Assembly (NCBI GenBank): GCA_026075535.2
Contig: AP026550.1
Location: 3,782,001 to 3,846,000, forward strand
Direction of reading: 5' to 3'
Source: Tricholoma matsutake
Taxonomy: Eukaryota; Basidiomycota; Agaricomycetes; Agaricales; Tricholomataceae
Length of the DNA: 64,000 nt
Of the stretch, positions 1 to 12,316 are shown piece after piece. The stretch's first letter is position 1, and each line of letters starts with the position of its first letter. The notes beneath the pieces were generated by a model, which did not search any database, was not told the DNA's origin, and was given only the letters and a program-made list of their open reading frames with translations. Both the position numbers and the translations under genes were made by a program.

Positions 1-1599
1 GGAGGTCCATATCCGGAATGGGGAGGCGCCGAATATATGTCACCGTTAGAAGATGAAGTAGAATCAGATACGCCTTGTGGCTGAGGTGGAGGGGGATGCT
101 GATATGGGTTGTACTGAGGATAGTACGGGTATAGTGGAATGTAGGGATTGGGAAGCTGACCAGAGTGCATGTATGGGTAGTGGTATTGCGATGGATGGTG
201 GTATCCAGGTTGTGTAGGATGCTGGGGTAGATCAAATGCTGGACCTGGTGGAGGCTCGTATATATTGGCATACGTGAAGGCTGGTGAGGGCGCGCGTGAA
301 TTCCGAGAGCTTCCCTGCCCGTTAGCATTGAATGGTGGAGCGGAGGAGCGTAACGATCGGGAAGATGCCGATGTATCATTCCCTGAAATACGCTGGACAT
401 CTTTATTGTCCCGAGATGTGGGCCCAGAGGGCCCTGACCATTCGCTCTCGGTGGTCGGTGAAGTGGAATCATCCAGGTCACCGAGACTGCTACCTCCCGC
501 TGCGCTAGTTGATGCAGAGGCGGATCCTGATGCAAGGCTGGCCGAAGAGGAGCTCGCCGCCAGCTCCTTTCCTTTATCCTTCTCCTTCTCTTCAAAGTCC
601 ATGAAAATCCGAGAGCGAGCTTCATTATAAGCGGCTTCTCGCTCTTCGATGGTCATTCTCTTCTTGGTGCTACCGCCTGTAGCGTTGCTTCGTCCACCGA
701 GACTGCCAGCCTCAGATGGCTCAACGTCGGAGAAATCGGCGTCTTCGCCTGTGACAGAGCCTGCTTGTGATTGGGACCTGTTCGACCTGCGCTCCTGCCC
801 CGATCGACGCATTATTTGGAAGGCGGGTTGAGCCGAAGATTCGGCCGGGACAAGTTCGCATAGCCTACGAGCAGGGCTGTAATGCAGGCGTGAGCATCAA
901 GGTTACATACGAGCACGAAAGACCCCACATTCGACTTTCTAAAGTCGTAACGACAGATATGCTTTTAGTGACCGGATCGCTCTCGGGGGACAGTCTGTAA
1001 TACGCAGAGCAACGGTGGACAAGCAGTCGCTGATAGGATGTTGCAGGCGTTAAGTCGATACGTGTCCTGCTACGATGGAGTAAGTCAGTTTAGCATGGTG
1101 TCAATGAATCAAAGCGACGAAGGCAATTCGATGCAAGGAACTTACCTTCGATCATTGATGAGACCCTCCATAAGCTCTCCGAGTTTCAACACGTAAATCC
1201 TATCTTTGTTTTTCAGCGCTTCTAGGATCTGGGGGTCGACTTCCGAGGATTGATTTGGGGAAATGCTGATATCAGCAAGGGCTTGTTCAATAGCATTGTT
1301 GCTTTGAATGTCAGAAGGAGGAGTAGATGGTAGATGAAATTGAGAGCTGGATGCCGATGGTGGTGAGGGTTGTGAGGAAGCGGTAAAGGGGGGTGAAGAA
1401 GGTGCGATGAGGCTGGTTGAGCTCGAGCTTGGAGTTGGGATGGAATCCATGATGGAGAAATGCTCAGGCGGGGAACAGATGGGCGGTGATTCAGTTTGGG
1501 CTTCCAGAGGCTGTTCTACCACCGAAAGCGAGAGATTTCAGGCAGCTCAGTAAAATAGTGAGACAAAGGAAGGAGCTATTTACCGAGCGCCATTTTCAT
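1..1599 (-). CDS. R3H and SUZ domain RNA-binding protein (3' end off the window)
   Basis: Single-stranded nucleic-acid/mRNA binding protein of the R3H-SUZ family. Exons read as 1599-1584, 1515-1146, 1069-911 and 876-<1, with GT..AG borders and matching phases. The first exon is only 16 nt (MKMAL). After a Ser/Pro-rich leader comes an R3H domain (about residues 108-175), seen as KNKDRIYVLKLGELMEGLI, a split INDR, then RIDLTPATSYQRLLVHRCS. A SUZ-like segment follows near residue 255 (MTIEEREAAYNEARSRIF). The C-terminal part is rich in Pro, Tyr and Gln (repeated YPY/QYH/PPP), typical of disordered tails of mRNA-decay or translation regulators. The stop codon is not in the window. Family assignment is secure; the specific target and function are not known from sequence. 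Confidence 0.85.
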
Positions 1600-1894
1600 A
1601 AGACTTTATCGCGATTGTAATGGAATTCCGAGAGGAATTAGAGAGAGAATGGGAAAGGACAGGAGGAAGGGATCAAGTTGAGGATGGTCAATGCATCTCA
1701 AGGGGAAACAGAATTCCGACTTCAAATTTGACGCCCATATTTAAAGGCGTGGGAAGACGAGGAGTTGCATATTGTATCGATATCTATCAAGTTACCACAA
1801 AAGTCTACTCTTTATTTAAGCTAACGCTGGGCTTGGAGTTTCCATAACTTGATAGATATTGAATCCAAGGCTACACCATGTCAGTACATGCTCC

Positions 1895-3766
1895 TCAAAC
1901 ACAAGAGATAAATCCATACCAGAACACAAAGATACATGCCCCGTAAGCTGCCAATCCTAAAGCAGCCCTACATAAAGTCTTATTCCGACTGGGGTCGTCA
2001 CGGGTCAGCTGGTCAAGTAGATGTCAATGGCACTACCCAAATGACATCCCATACTTCCTACCTTCCAATAGAACAGCCCGGGAAGGATAAAAGAGATCGT
2101 TGTTGATCCAGTAGAACCAACAAACGAGAGCACTTGACACCAACGTCAGCGAACCGTCCACGTTATCGAGAATCTATGCTCACCCATCCTTAAGTCGTCT
2201 ACGATGTAAGCGATCGTGAAGCCGCCGGCGATAATGGCCGATGTGAGTAACGTATGTTTCAATGGTGACATGTCCGTGTCCGCGAACTCATCATCCACCT
2301 CTTCAGCATTATCCTCCCGATTATTTTCCATGACCACCTTCACAGGCGGATGATTTGGATGGAAAACTTTGTCTAAGCAGTTTCGACATGGGTGAATCTG
2401 CAAGGGGTAAGAGAATAACACCAGAACGACAATGGCGAGTTGTCCGACAGCAATAAAGAGTGATGTAGAAGGATACATGGCAATGATATTTGCTCCAACC
2501 TGGTTTTAAAAAAATGTTTGAAAATTCGGAATTACCCCCTTAAGAAATTTGTGATCCAACCTCAGATCCAAACGTCAGGTATCCAATGACAGAGATGATT
2601 TCGTAGGTAAGTATAGCAGAACCAATGGATCCTCCAATAACGAAGTTCATCCGCTCTTGGGTGTTGCTCTTCAATTCATTGTACAGGGGGAAGAGCTTAA
2701 TACTCATGAAAGTCAACAACGCAAAATACGCCAAAGTCGTCTTTGACCTACATTCTGAGAACATGTGAATGCGAAAACCTGCACTGGGAAAGTTGTCACA
2801 AATTGAGGCGTAAAATGAACGAATCTAATTTCGCCACGGGGGGGCATCCCTTCCATTGGCCAGAAATAGCAGACAATCACGATAACCACGAGATATGCTG
2901 GGGATAGGTTAGGGAGCACCGAGGACGAAGTAGGGATCACGGACCAACAGAGAATAAAGCGATATAACTCGTGTGCCGTAGACTGTCAAGCCGACGGAGA
3001 AAAGCCAATGGCACGAGAATGAGCATCAACAACGTGATCCAGTTAGCCCCATTGAGTGTCCATTGAGGTGGACTAACATGTGACGGTGTTAGGTCATGGT
3101 AGAGAGATTCGACGACATTCGGCATTAGGTCTTTGATTATGATGAGGTAGCTAAACGAAAGGTTGGGAATTCAGATCAAAACAAGATAGACCTGCCGATG
3201 CCTGTTTTCATTTTGCGGCAAAGGATGAAGTGAATTTACCTGATTGAGACCCCAAAACACTTTATGGCAATGGCAGCATCAAAGAAGACAGCTGCCCTAG
3301 GGAATGTCAGCTGGGCAACAGCGAAGAAGGACGAACGTCGGTGGCTAGTTTGGGTTGCACAGAGCGATAGGAGGTATAAGCCAAACGCAGCGACCACACC
3401 AGAGAACATGCAGGTTATGATTCCGGGAATGAGACCAGCCGAGGCCACAGCCTAAACGGGATGTCAGCGTATTTAGCCCTCGCCCGAGGTGAATGACATA
3501 CCATAGGGAACGTGAGCATTCCTGAACATCAGCAGTCGATTAGTGTTCATCCAAGATAGGTACTAGCATAAAGGATACCCACCGCTCCCGATAATAGTGT
3601 TCGTCAAGTTACTGATACAACTGACGATGCTCGCATGACCATCTGGCTTGACCACACGTTTTACGGACGTGTCTCTGTTACCGCCCAGGAGTGCGCTCTG
3701 TTCCCCTCCAGTACTTGCACTAGGCTCAGCGGGACTCTGTTGGATGATTCCATAACCTTGTGCCAT
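1895..3766 (-). CDS. Vacuolar amino acid transporter (AAAP/AVT family)
   Basis: Multi-pass amino-acid/polyamine transporter of the AAAP (SLC38-like) superfamily, probably moving neutral or basic amino acids across the vacuolar membrane. Nine exons join in phase: 3766-3583, 3521-3502, 3451-3240, 3150-2945, 2897-2752, 2695-2561, 2499-2184, 2132-2062, 2008-1895, giving 467 residues. A short hydrophilic N-terminus leads into the family hallmark ISNLTNTIIGSG, continued by MLTFPMAVASAGL. Later come SYLIIIKDLMPNVV, the loop LRRLDSLRHTSYIALFSV, the PLYNELK segment and a conserved last helix block (FVGSTGSTTISFILPGLFYW). The second exon is a 20-nt micro-exon inside the first transmembrane segment. I chose the ATG at 3766 because the frame has a stop a short way upstream and no earlier ATG; a further 5' exon is possible. 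Substrate is inferred from family only. Confidence 0.85.
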
Positions 3767-4530
3767 CTCAAAAATGGCGTCGTCCTCTTCCTCGAAGTGG
3801 ATGGGTTGTTGTATGGACTTGGCCGGTGACACAAGGAGCCGGGGGAGCAACGCCAGATTCGTCCTTTCTTACGACTTCGGCACGTGGCCAATACTGTAGG
3901 AAACTGAATATACTGATAAGTAGACAACCGACTGTTTCTGAATCTGACGATAAGCATCACAATTCGCATCACGTGTACCGTGGCGACGCGTTTTTGAGGT
4001 TAGGGCGATTGTGCATTCAATGATATCGTCGTCGCTTGTGTCTCTGATTTCATCAGTGACATCACACCATGGGGTACAAGAGGGTGTCAGGGCCTCTTTC
4101 AATAAACCTTGCATCTCCAATTGAATATCCCCGCATGGGAGCATGATGAACTCCAGTGGAGGCACATCGTAAACTCATTTCGAATTTTGTCACATTTAAG
4201 AAAAATGTCTCAACAGTACAGAGAAATGTATTTGCAACATTATATTTATTGAAATAGGTTTGGTCGTCCAAATGGTTCTTGCATGTGTTCTCTTCTTTCA
4301 TTTGATGGGATCGAACTCACTTTTCTAGTGATCGTGTACACAAGATCGAACCTGGGAGATTGGGCGGTCTTGGTATGCCGTCCAGTCAGATAATAAAGTC
4401 ACCTGGCAGAACTGAAGGAGCCTTGGATAGGTAGATATCAGTACTGGGAAATGCAGACTTTGCAATTAGCGTATCAAAAGTGAATATACGAACATGCAGT
4501 AGCATAGGCAATGGCATCCACGATGCGCAA
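3767..4530. other. Intergenic stretch, no supported gene
   Basis: Spacer of about 760 bp between the start of the transporter gene and the stop of POLD3. No reading frame carries recognisable domains or a plausible exon chain. Two short tRNA B-box-like motifs (GTTCGATC) lie on the minus strand near 4310-4355, but no cloverleaf could be built around them. Confidence 0.5.
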
Positions 4531-6584
4531 TCAACTTTTCGCTTTCGCAGTAGATGCGCCAAAAAAATTCGTCAATGCCTTCTGCTTCTGCGCCCCATTT
4601 TTCGATGTCCCTGAACGCGACTTGGTCGATTTGGAGCTAGCAGGTTGTGCAAGTGACGCCTTCTTGGATGGCTTGATGGAAGTCTGTTCTTGTTCTGTTG
4701 CCTTGGTCGAAGACTTCGCTTTCGCCTTGCCTTTCGCCGGAGCCGCTGGTTCAGGCTCCTCGTTCTCGTCAACAGATTCGTACGAAGAATAGTCCTCAGT
4801 TACTTAGATTGTGCGTCAGCGTAGATGGTGGCTGAGGAGGAAAAAATGACCATACCCATATACCCTTTCGCATCGGTGGTCATTCGACTCTTTATAGTTC
4901 GTTTCTTCTTCAAACCATTACTTCCTACAGGAATAACTTTCTTTTCACGACGTTTTTTTGGCTTCGGTTTTGGAGATATGCTGTCGTCCATTTTGACATC
5001 TTCTCCATCTTCAGTTGACTCTTCCTCCTCTTCTTTCATAAGTACAGGTGTCTCTCGGGTTACACGAATGACTTCGTCTATAAAATAGTTCAGTAAATCT
5101 TCCAAACTACGGAAACCTGCATATACCGTCGTCAAAATCCATCATGGCCTTCAATCTTTGTTCTGCTTCAGAATCTTGGGCTCTTAAGCTCATTCGTGAC
5201 ATTCGAGGGTGTGGTGAGGAATCTTCGTCGTCGTCTGATAGCACCGTGCGTTTCTGCAGGCGTACAATGCCCTTTGATTGAGATCGGGATATCGGTCTCG
5301 ATTGGGAGATGGAGGATCTATCGTCCTCCGACTCTGACACCACGGCCTTGAGAGACTTGCGCTTTGTACCCCTCTGTCTACAGTGAGCATATGATAAGGA
5401 TAGTATAACATAGCCTGGCGAACCTTGATCTCCTCCTTCGGTAGGTCATCCTCTTTCCGTGGCCCTTCTTTGCCTTCCGATTTGGCGCGTTTCAAGTCTG
5501 AGGCCGTGAAAACTATTTTGGAAGATTCTTTTTTATCCTGCTCGGCCTTAGGTTCGACTTTCGTGTCTGTTGCTTTCGCCTTCGCAAAGTTGAGCTTTCC
5601 ATTTGGTCTGAGCTTCTCTATGGGTTTGTCGGTGACGATTTTAGACTTTTCTTTGGTGATGTCCGCGGTACTTGCAGCTTTTTCAATGGGGGCTGGAGCT
5701 ACGGGTTTTAAAGAGTTATTCGTGGGCCTCCGTCTTGACGGTCCGGCAGTGGGTTGTGCTGACGCTTTAACCGTCTTTGTAGGCTTGAGCTACAGGGAAT
5801 GTTAGGCTAGGCAAAGACACAATAGACGATGCTATCACCTGAATGTTTGCCCCAACAATCTTGCCAACGATTGGCACAATTTCGGATCCTGCTTTTTCAT
5901 CCGTTATACGAACGTTCTCTGTCGGCGCACAGAGCAAACCGGCGTCCTGCACGACAAGGCATCGGGCTTGAGATTCGGGTGAGCATAAATCGTGGCACAT
6001 ACGTGGATATGGGCGGGAGCCAGACTATAGACATGAAGCGAGTCTATGCGTGCAAACTGTGACACGGCATCTTGTCAAAGATTAAATGCTAGACGGACGA
6101 TTACGAGCATTTCCTACATACCTTCGAGGTCCCTTTCATTCACCAACATGATCGTCATCTGTGGCACGTCATCTGTCTCGTCACCATCGTATTCCGACTC
6201 TTCATCCGTGAGACTCTTCATATCGAAGTCTTCTGTATCTCCTTTGCTGGAACGCGACTGAGGTGCAAGGAGTTCTCCACATATTAGGTACGTAGCGAAA
6301 CACGGTTGTGATTGGTACGGAGCAACGGCATGGTATGTAGCAAGTTCACTGATATACATACAGTCAGTCCCTTCTTTAAGAACACGTCAGAAGATAATCT
6401 ACACACTTTTTCGCGGTGTTGACATGAATTCTCAGATCTCGGCTGAGCGACCGATATGTTACCTTGTGACAAAGACGAAAAGTGAGTTCGCAACTAGGTA
6501 ATGGCGGACAACTTTTGTTCGTACGATGTTTCTCTCGATAAATATCTGTTTCGTGAGATAATCGACGAGTGTCTGAGAGGACAT
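4531..6584 (-). CDS. POLD3: DNA polymerase delta subunit 3 (Cdc27/Pol32/p66)
   Basis: Accessory subunit that links the polymerase delta B-subunit to PCNA during lagging-strand synthesis and repair. Nine exons close in phase: 6584-6525, 6462-6407, 6348-6122, 6070-6003, 5946-5839, 5789-5424, 5373-5127, 5077-4856, 4802-4531, giving 541 residues. The N-terminal winged-helix region is recognisable from NIVTYRSLSRDLRIHVNTAK, then FATYLICGEL and SLHVYSLAPAHIHDAGLL. The middle is long, charged and Lys/Glu/Ser-rich, as in all family members. Near the C-terminus is the conserved block KKKRTIKSRMTTDAKGYMV followed by an acidic patch. The last 20 residues contain a PCNA-interacting PIP box (QKALTNFF, QxxLxxFF type). 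Length and domain order match fungal Cdc27, and nothing suggests loss of function. Confidence 0.92.
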
Positions 6585-6755
6585 CAGAAAGTTCTTTCGG
6601 GAGCAGCGGGAGTTGGAAATCGGCGCGTCGCCTAGTATTGCAAAAGTGACAAATCACGCGGATATGGGTTAAAGCGTGACATTGTTATGAATCGAGAAAG
6701 AAATGAACAACGGTGGCTGAAAGTATTATGAAAAAGTTCACATGTACCGAAAACT

Positions 6756-8858
6756 CTACTTGTATTCGAAATCAGGCCTAGACGCTACGTGAACAAACCT
6801 TTGACTCTTCTGTCGATCGGCCTCTCTGGCCTTCGCGCGCTGCTGTCTCAAATTCACCATAAGTTGCCGACCAACGGGCGAAAGTTCCGACGATGAAGCC
6901 GGGGAAGGCGGCATCCCGACAGGGGGTCGAAATACGCTGGGATCTACAGCAGCACGGAAAAGCGACCGCGAATCTCTTGAACTGCTTGTAGATTTAGAGC
7001 GAAGTGGTGTGCAAGGCATATCATTTTTTACGGAGAGGCCCACGTCATTCTCCTTGTCAATCTCTGCCAGAATTGATCTGCTACCTCTTCCACTCCTAGA
7101 ACTTTTCTCAGCTGGGCGTATTGTAGGCGGCTCTATCCCGGTGTATGATATAGTGGAAGATGAGCCCCTGGAAGACGTTGGATAGTGAGACTTGCGTCTT
7201 GACAAAACCGGTGTAAACATATCCTTCGAATGGACAGAATTGGCATTCGAGTTTGAACGCTCAGCAAGGGTAGCTGAGCGTCGCACTTTCATACCTCTAG
7301 CTGAGGATCTTCTCTGCTGAGCCCTGGGCCCTCGAGAGATACGACTGAGAGCCTCGTGGTTGGCAGAGGGCGTGGGCGCAGTGACTACCACTTTGGTAGG
7401 TCTGTTCATGATGACCTTGACTTCGTGATGTTTTATGCCATCGGGCACCGCTTCGTGAATTCTCTGTCCATTGGTACGTAATATTTGCAGATCGGGGGTT
7501 GTGCTGCTCGAAGACTTAACTGGATGGCGAGGTGTATCCGATGGATAGCTCGATGAGCGTATTGATTGCGTATCACTGGAGTTGATTCGAGACGAGAAAA
7601 GGGTATCATTAGGGGGTATAGGCATCGCTGAAGTTACCAAAGAGCCATAAACAGACTCAGAGGAACCATCGGATGAAAAATGAGAGTGGGGGGCTTCATT
7701 AGGCGGCGATCCCTGGTTAGAAGATACACTGAACGTGCTGAGTAATTCGTGAAGAGATCTGTCCTGATCATCAATGTTCACTTGTCTTCTGTTTGATATC
7801 AAAAATCCAAAAACCTGGGAAGCTCTCTGGGGTGTTGTTACGTCTGGATTTCCGTAAGGATTGCGGTCCTTAGACGGATGGTTGAAAGGAGGAAGTGAAT
7901 CAGCACCTATGCTGAGTTCGACCTCCATTGACGAGATCGCGGGATTATCATACGTGTTCGTCGAAAGATCGTGATCTGAAGTGAATGTGTTGTCATGTAT
8001 GTGGTTTCGTGGTAAATCAGTGTTGAAAAAAAGAGCGTCAGGTGTTATTGGTTCTCCAAGGGAAGAAGTGGACGATGCACCATCAGCTTCGCTAAAGTCA
8101 TGGTATCAGCAAGTCGTTGCAATGAACGAACGGAGAACATGCAGTACCCAAGAAAACGTTCGGCCCAAGAAATATCTCCCTCTGACGCATCATTACCTGT
8201 CCGGGAATTCAAACTAGATGGGTTACCGAGCAATTGGCGCAGAGTAGACCCGCTCCTCTGAGTTTGAGCGCGTCCTTCTTTTCGAGGGGAAGGTGGACTG
8301 TTGGAAAAGGCTTCTGCTGGAATACACCCATGCTCATCGTACATGTCCAAAAGACTAGCAACAGAGGGGTCTGAGCGTAACCCAAGGAGATGACTATTAT
8401 CTTTGGAGTGGGTGGGGGTTCGGAGTGATCCTTCAGGAGTCAGGCGGCCATCAAGGTCGCGATTTGCGTTGGGAAACTCGGTGAGAGTATGTTGCTTGCG
8501 CCTGTGGACAGTAACGTTATACGTTCCGCGCTGACTGGTGCTGGTGCTGGCCAGGCTGATGGTAGAGGCAGCTGGAGTTTGGACTACTTCATTGATCGGA
8601 TGGGCTGAAGGGATTTGACTACTTTGAACATCCAAGGGAAGTTTTGATGGACTTACGTAGAGGAGGTAATGAGGTGTAATCGAGTTCAGAAACAACTGCA
8701 AAGCGAGTAGAAGAGGAGCGCAGCAGGCGGCCTACTGTTGCTTCATGCTCTTCCTCTTCCCAAATGCCGCGCAATCCAGAGTCTACATCATGAACGATCT
8801 GTGGACGTTTCTTGTTCTTCTTGCTCCCGATTGAGAAAATACGCTTGAGGAATCCCAT
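6756..8858 (-). CDS. Hypothetical Ser/Arg/Pro-rich protein
   Basis: Three exons (8858-8657, 8604-8148, 8091-6756) join in phase to 664 residues. I do not recognise a domain. The N-terminus is short and basic (MGFLKRIFSIGSKKNKK), possibly a membrane- or nucleus-targeting segment, followed by an acidic stretch (IWEEEEHE). The rest is low-complexity, with many Ser, Pro and Arg, clusters such as SSSTTPDLQ and SRSGRGSRS, and a short Gln/Arg-rich tail. This composition fits a disordered phospho-regulated fungal protein. It ends about 170 bp upstream of the POLD3 start and is divergent from the DUF202 gene, so the 8859-9005 gap probably serves as a shared promoter. The gene model is well supported by splice phases; function is unknown. 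Confidence 0.7.
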
Positions 8859-9005
8859 ATTCTGGTCCTTGAGTACTGGTCGATATTGCCTCCCGCCCGT
8901 CCTTCACCAGGCTGTCTGTAATAAGTCGAAGTTGGAAAGTCAACGTTCAACTTCGACCAAACATTGAAACAACACCAAGCGCGGATATCACATGACCGTT
9001 CTTAC

Positions 9006-9444
9006 ATGGATCCTCAACTCTACGTCGTTCCGAACAGCGGCAGCGCCGCTAGAGATTTCTGCATGCTGGAGCGCAATCTGTTATCACATCTGAAACTCGC
9101 CGTATTGCTATCCCTCCTCTCCTCTTCCATATTATTGCGTACACGACTCGTCCCTGAACCAGGCGGCTTGCCCAGTATAGAGGATAAGGCTAATCTCCCA
9201 CTTGCTGCCGTGCTGTTTGCTGCTGCGCTAGTCACTGTGGGGGCAGGAGCTTGGGAATATAATGTTGGATACCGAGATTTCATGAACACGACAGTATTTC
9301 TCCAGGCGATCAAGTCTGTATTTTCCATTCCCCACTTCTTATGTTCAGTCGCTGATATGTCACAGTCCACATCTCGCCGTTATCACGCTTGTTGTTATAG
9401 CAGTATTTGCGACATGCATCGTGCTGCTTGTGGATGGGCCATAA
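9006..9444 (+). CDS. DUF202-domain small membrane protein
   Basis: Two exons (9006-9313, 9366-9444) give a 128-residue protein. The sequence ARDFCMLERNLLSHLKLAV is the DUF202 signature (ARDxxAxERTxLSWxR type). It is followed by two more hydrophobic stretches (LPLAAVLFAAALVTVGAG and a C-terminal helix ending in CIVLLVDGP), so three transmembrane helices with an Arg/Glu-containing first segment. Fungal DUF202 proteins include vacuolar VTC1-like and plasma-membrane members; this one lacks an SPX domain and is at the short end. The second exon, only 79 nt, completes the third helix. The ATG at 9006 is the first in frame. It is transcribed divergently from the Ser-rich gene to its left. Confidence 0.8.
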
Positions 9445-9780
9445 GCATCCTTCGGGGCTTCTCGACTAGTTTTCCACGCGTAAAGCATATGTAGTTATAC
9501 CCGGCGTCTTCCTTTGGGATACACCGGTATAGTTTGCCTACACACATAAAATAATAGTTCGAATTTTACCGTCCAAGTAGGAACTTCCACTCGGAACGGG
9601 AAGTAATGTAATGGTCCCGGGTGTGTGTCCTGTTGTAAACATGACCAAAAGATCGGATGATGGCAATACAAAAGTCATTCCACCAGGTGCACCGGTTACC
9701 TTTGCTGATCTGTTCCCGGTCTCTTGTGTCCTCTCGAGCTTTCTTCTCGGTATTCCTCCAACGGCCTACACTCAACCTTG
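9445..9780. other. Intergenic region upstream of MTHFR
   Basis: About 336 bp between the DUF202 stop and the MTHFR start codon. No ORF with domain content is seen; it presumably holds the DUF202 3' end and the MTHFR promoter. No clear TATA box. Confidence 0.4.
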
Positions 9781-11987
9781 ATGAAAATCAGTCAAAAAAT
9801 CGAGCAATCTCTCAAAGATGACAAAATATGGTGGTCGTTCGAGTACTTCCCTCCTAGGACTGCACAGGTAGTTCTTTTTTGACACCAGTTGACAAGAATT
9901 CTCGATGACCTGTAAAAGGGTTTGCAAAATCTTCTGGATCGTATAGAGCGTATGAGAGCTCTTGGGCCCGAGTTTATAGACATTACATGGTGAGTAGCGT
10001 GATGCCTTGGTCATGAATTTACACCAACGACGAATGTACATAGGAATGCCGGTGGACGCACATCCGATCTGACATCTGAGATGGTCAAAACGTGCCAGGG
10101 CTTGATTGGCATAGAGACCTGTATGCATTTAACTTGTACTAACATGCCAAAGGAGAAAGTGGACATCGCTTTAAGCGTACGCTGTCTTAAATAGCTTCTT
10201 GATTTCATTAAAGTCCTGACGCTCTCTATATGGTAGGAAGCCAAAGATCATGGTTGTCGAAATGTCCTCGCACTTCGGGGCGATCCCCCCACCGGCAAAG
10301 ACCAATGGGAAGCCGTAGAAGGCGGCTTTGTATATGGCATCGACCTCGTTCGACATATTCAGCGCGACTATGGTGACTACTTTGACATTGCGATCGCAGG
10401 TTTTCCTCAATATCAGCTCCTCCCTCCTGCCGAACGCGATCTTGAAATGCAGTACTTGAAGGACAAGATAGACGCTGGTGCCAACTTCATTTTCACGCAA
10501 ATGTTTTATGATGTACAGATATTCATCGACTGGGTGAAAGCTGTTCGCGCTGCCGGAATCGTAGTTCCAATTGTCCCTGGCATCGCGCCGATTCAGACGT
10601 GGAATGGCTTCCAGCGCGCGACGAGTCTTGCTAAAACCGTCATCCCACAAATTTTCTTAGATGCTCTAGAACCTCATAAGAACAATGATGAGCAAGTGCG
10701 AGCGATCGGAACGAAGCTTGTCGCGGATATGTGTCGAACAATACTGAAGGAGGATCTTGGCATTCGAGGTTTTCACTTCTATACCATGAATCTAGAGAAG
10801 GGTACAAAAATGCTGCTCGAGGAGTTGAACCTGGTTCCTCGAGTTGAAACTATCAAACCACTACCTTGGAGACAGGTAAGCACGCGCGATACCTCAAGGA
10901 TTGCGTTGAAGGACGCTGACTTCCGTATCAGTCCCTTACCCCCAACCGGCGGCAAGAGACCATTCGTCCCATCTTCTGGGCCAACCGGACCAAGTCGTAC
11001 ATCTCACGCACGGAGAATTGGGACGAGTACCCGAATGGACGATTTGGCGACTCACGAAGTCCTGCTTATGGTGAACTTGATGGGTATGGTGTCTGGATAA
11101 AGCAAACAGTGAGTTAAAAGTCATCTACTAGTTTCTGATTCACTTCACTTACTATACATTTTCCGTCGACAGAAGGAGGATGCGCTCAAATTATGGGGCC
11201 AACCTACAACGTTCGCTGAAGTTGCGAACCTCTTCTCCCGTTTCTGCACAAGCGACCTCTCAGCACTTCCATGGTCTGACCAAGCCCCGTCGGTCGAGAC
11301 GTCGATCATCTCCAAGCGATTAGCAAAGATAAATGAATTGGGTTTCCTGACGATCAACTCCCAACCAGCTGTGAATGGTGCAAGGAGTGACGATAAGGTG
11401 TTTGGCTGGGGTCCTAGCAACGGCTACGTTTACCAGAAGGTAAGCCGGATCAAGTTTAGGTATATCTTTTGGAGATCATGATGTTCCTTTCTTTAGGCAT
11501 ATCTGGAGTTCTTTGTGAACCCCGCACTCCTGTCCCTACTTCTCATGCATATCGAACGCGACAGCAATATGACTTACTACGTGATCAACAACCGCGGAGA
11601 TCTGCGCACAAATACACACTCGGATGGACCCAACGCCGTTACCTGGGGTGTCTTCCCGGGTAAAGAGATTATCCAGCCGACTATTGTTGAAGCGGTCAGT
11701 TTCATGGCATGGAAGGTATGTCCGCCTGACGTTTCTCGTAAATCACGCCTCAGCAATTTGCTTTGCTCTAGGATGAGGCTTTCGAACTCGGACAGCAGTG
11801 GGCCAAGATGTATGAGCCGGACTCGCCTTCGCGGAAATTGATATCCGATATTATGGACACCTCTTTCCTTGTCAACGTCGTACACAACGACTTCCACAAA
11901 TTTGAGGCTATCTTCGAACCCTTTCTCAAAGCTGGTGCCGAATACCTCGCCATGAAGCCTACCTCGATAGCTATCAGCGGGCACTAA
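9781..11987 (+). CDS. MET13: Methylenetetrahydrofolate reductase
   Basis: Flavoenzyme that reduces 5,10-methylene-THF to 5-methyl-THF, the methyl donor for methionine synthesis in the cytosol. Eight exons (9781-9867, 9919-9989, 10044-10176, 10237-10875, 10932-11108, 11173-11439, 11497-11715, 11772-11987) give 602 residues, the usual fungal length. The catalytic TIM-barrel half shows [12 protein letters not shown] (catalytic Glu), [44 protein letters not shown] and the end motif [12 protein letters not shown]. The regulatory half shows [63 protein letters not shown] and LVNVVHNDF. The linker [14 protein letters not shown] resembles yeast Met13 more than Met12, so I use MET13; a MET12 paralogue would lie elsewhere. 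It is convergent with the ELMO gene. Confidence 0.95.
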
Positions 11988-12316
11988 GTCTCCAAATCAG
12001 CATCTTATTCCCATTCTCTCATTTATCTTGGTGTATGTCCTTTCCCTGCTTTCCTCATCTCACTTGTGTTATACATATATTACATTGCCGGGTTCAACCC
12101 CGTTGTTTTACTACTTGCATGGTTTCGGATCCTTGCCCCTACCCAATACAAATGCATCGCATCATTGACCGCCATCCACGCATCATATATTATGGTATTA
12201 CTGCATCAACTGCAACATATCTACTGGTATCCTTAGCCATTCTGGATCAACGGTTTGGAATAATAATAACCTCCTACTGGTCTCCTCCTTCTGAAGCGTG
12301 ATAGAATCTATCTACA
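11988..12316. other. Convergent 3' intergenic region
   Basis: About 330 bp between the converging stops of MTHFR and the ELMO-domain gene. It is T- and pyrimidine-rich, without a credible exon; it presumably carries both 3' UTRs. Confidence 0.4.

Noticed and set aside
4062..4301. 79-codon open frame and B-box-like motifs upstream of the transporter, considered as a gene or tRNA
   Set aside because: No domain, no splice-consistent neighbours, and no acceptor or anticodon stem can be built around the B-box-like words.
4511..4792. Plus-strand open frame over the POLD3 C-terminus
   Set aside because: It is the antisense shadow of the PIP-box exon; the minus-strand frame carries conserved family motifs.
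9020..9370. Minus-strand open frame overlapping the DUF202 gene
   Set aside because: Antisense to exon 1; only the plus strand shows the DUF202 signature and three hydrophobic helices.
10171..10650. 159-codon minus-strand open frame inside MTHFR
   Set aside because: Shadow of the catalytic exon, which has unmistakable MTHFR motifs on the plus strand.
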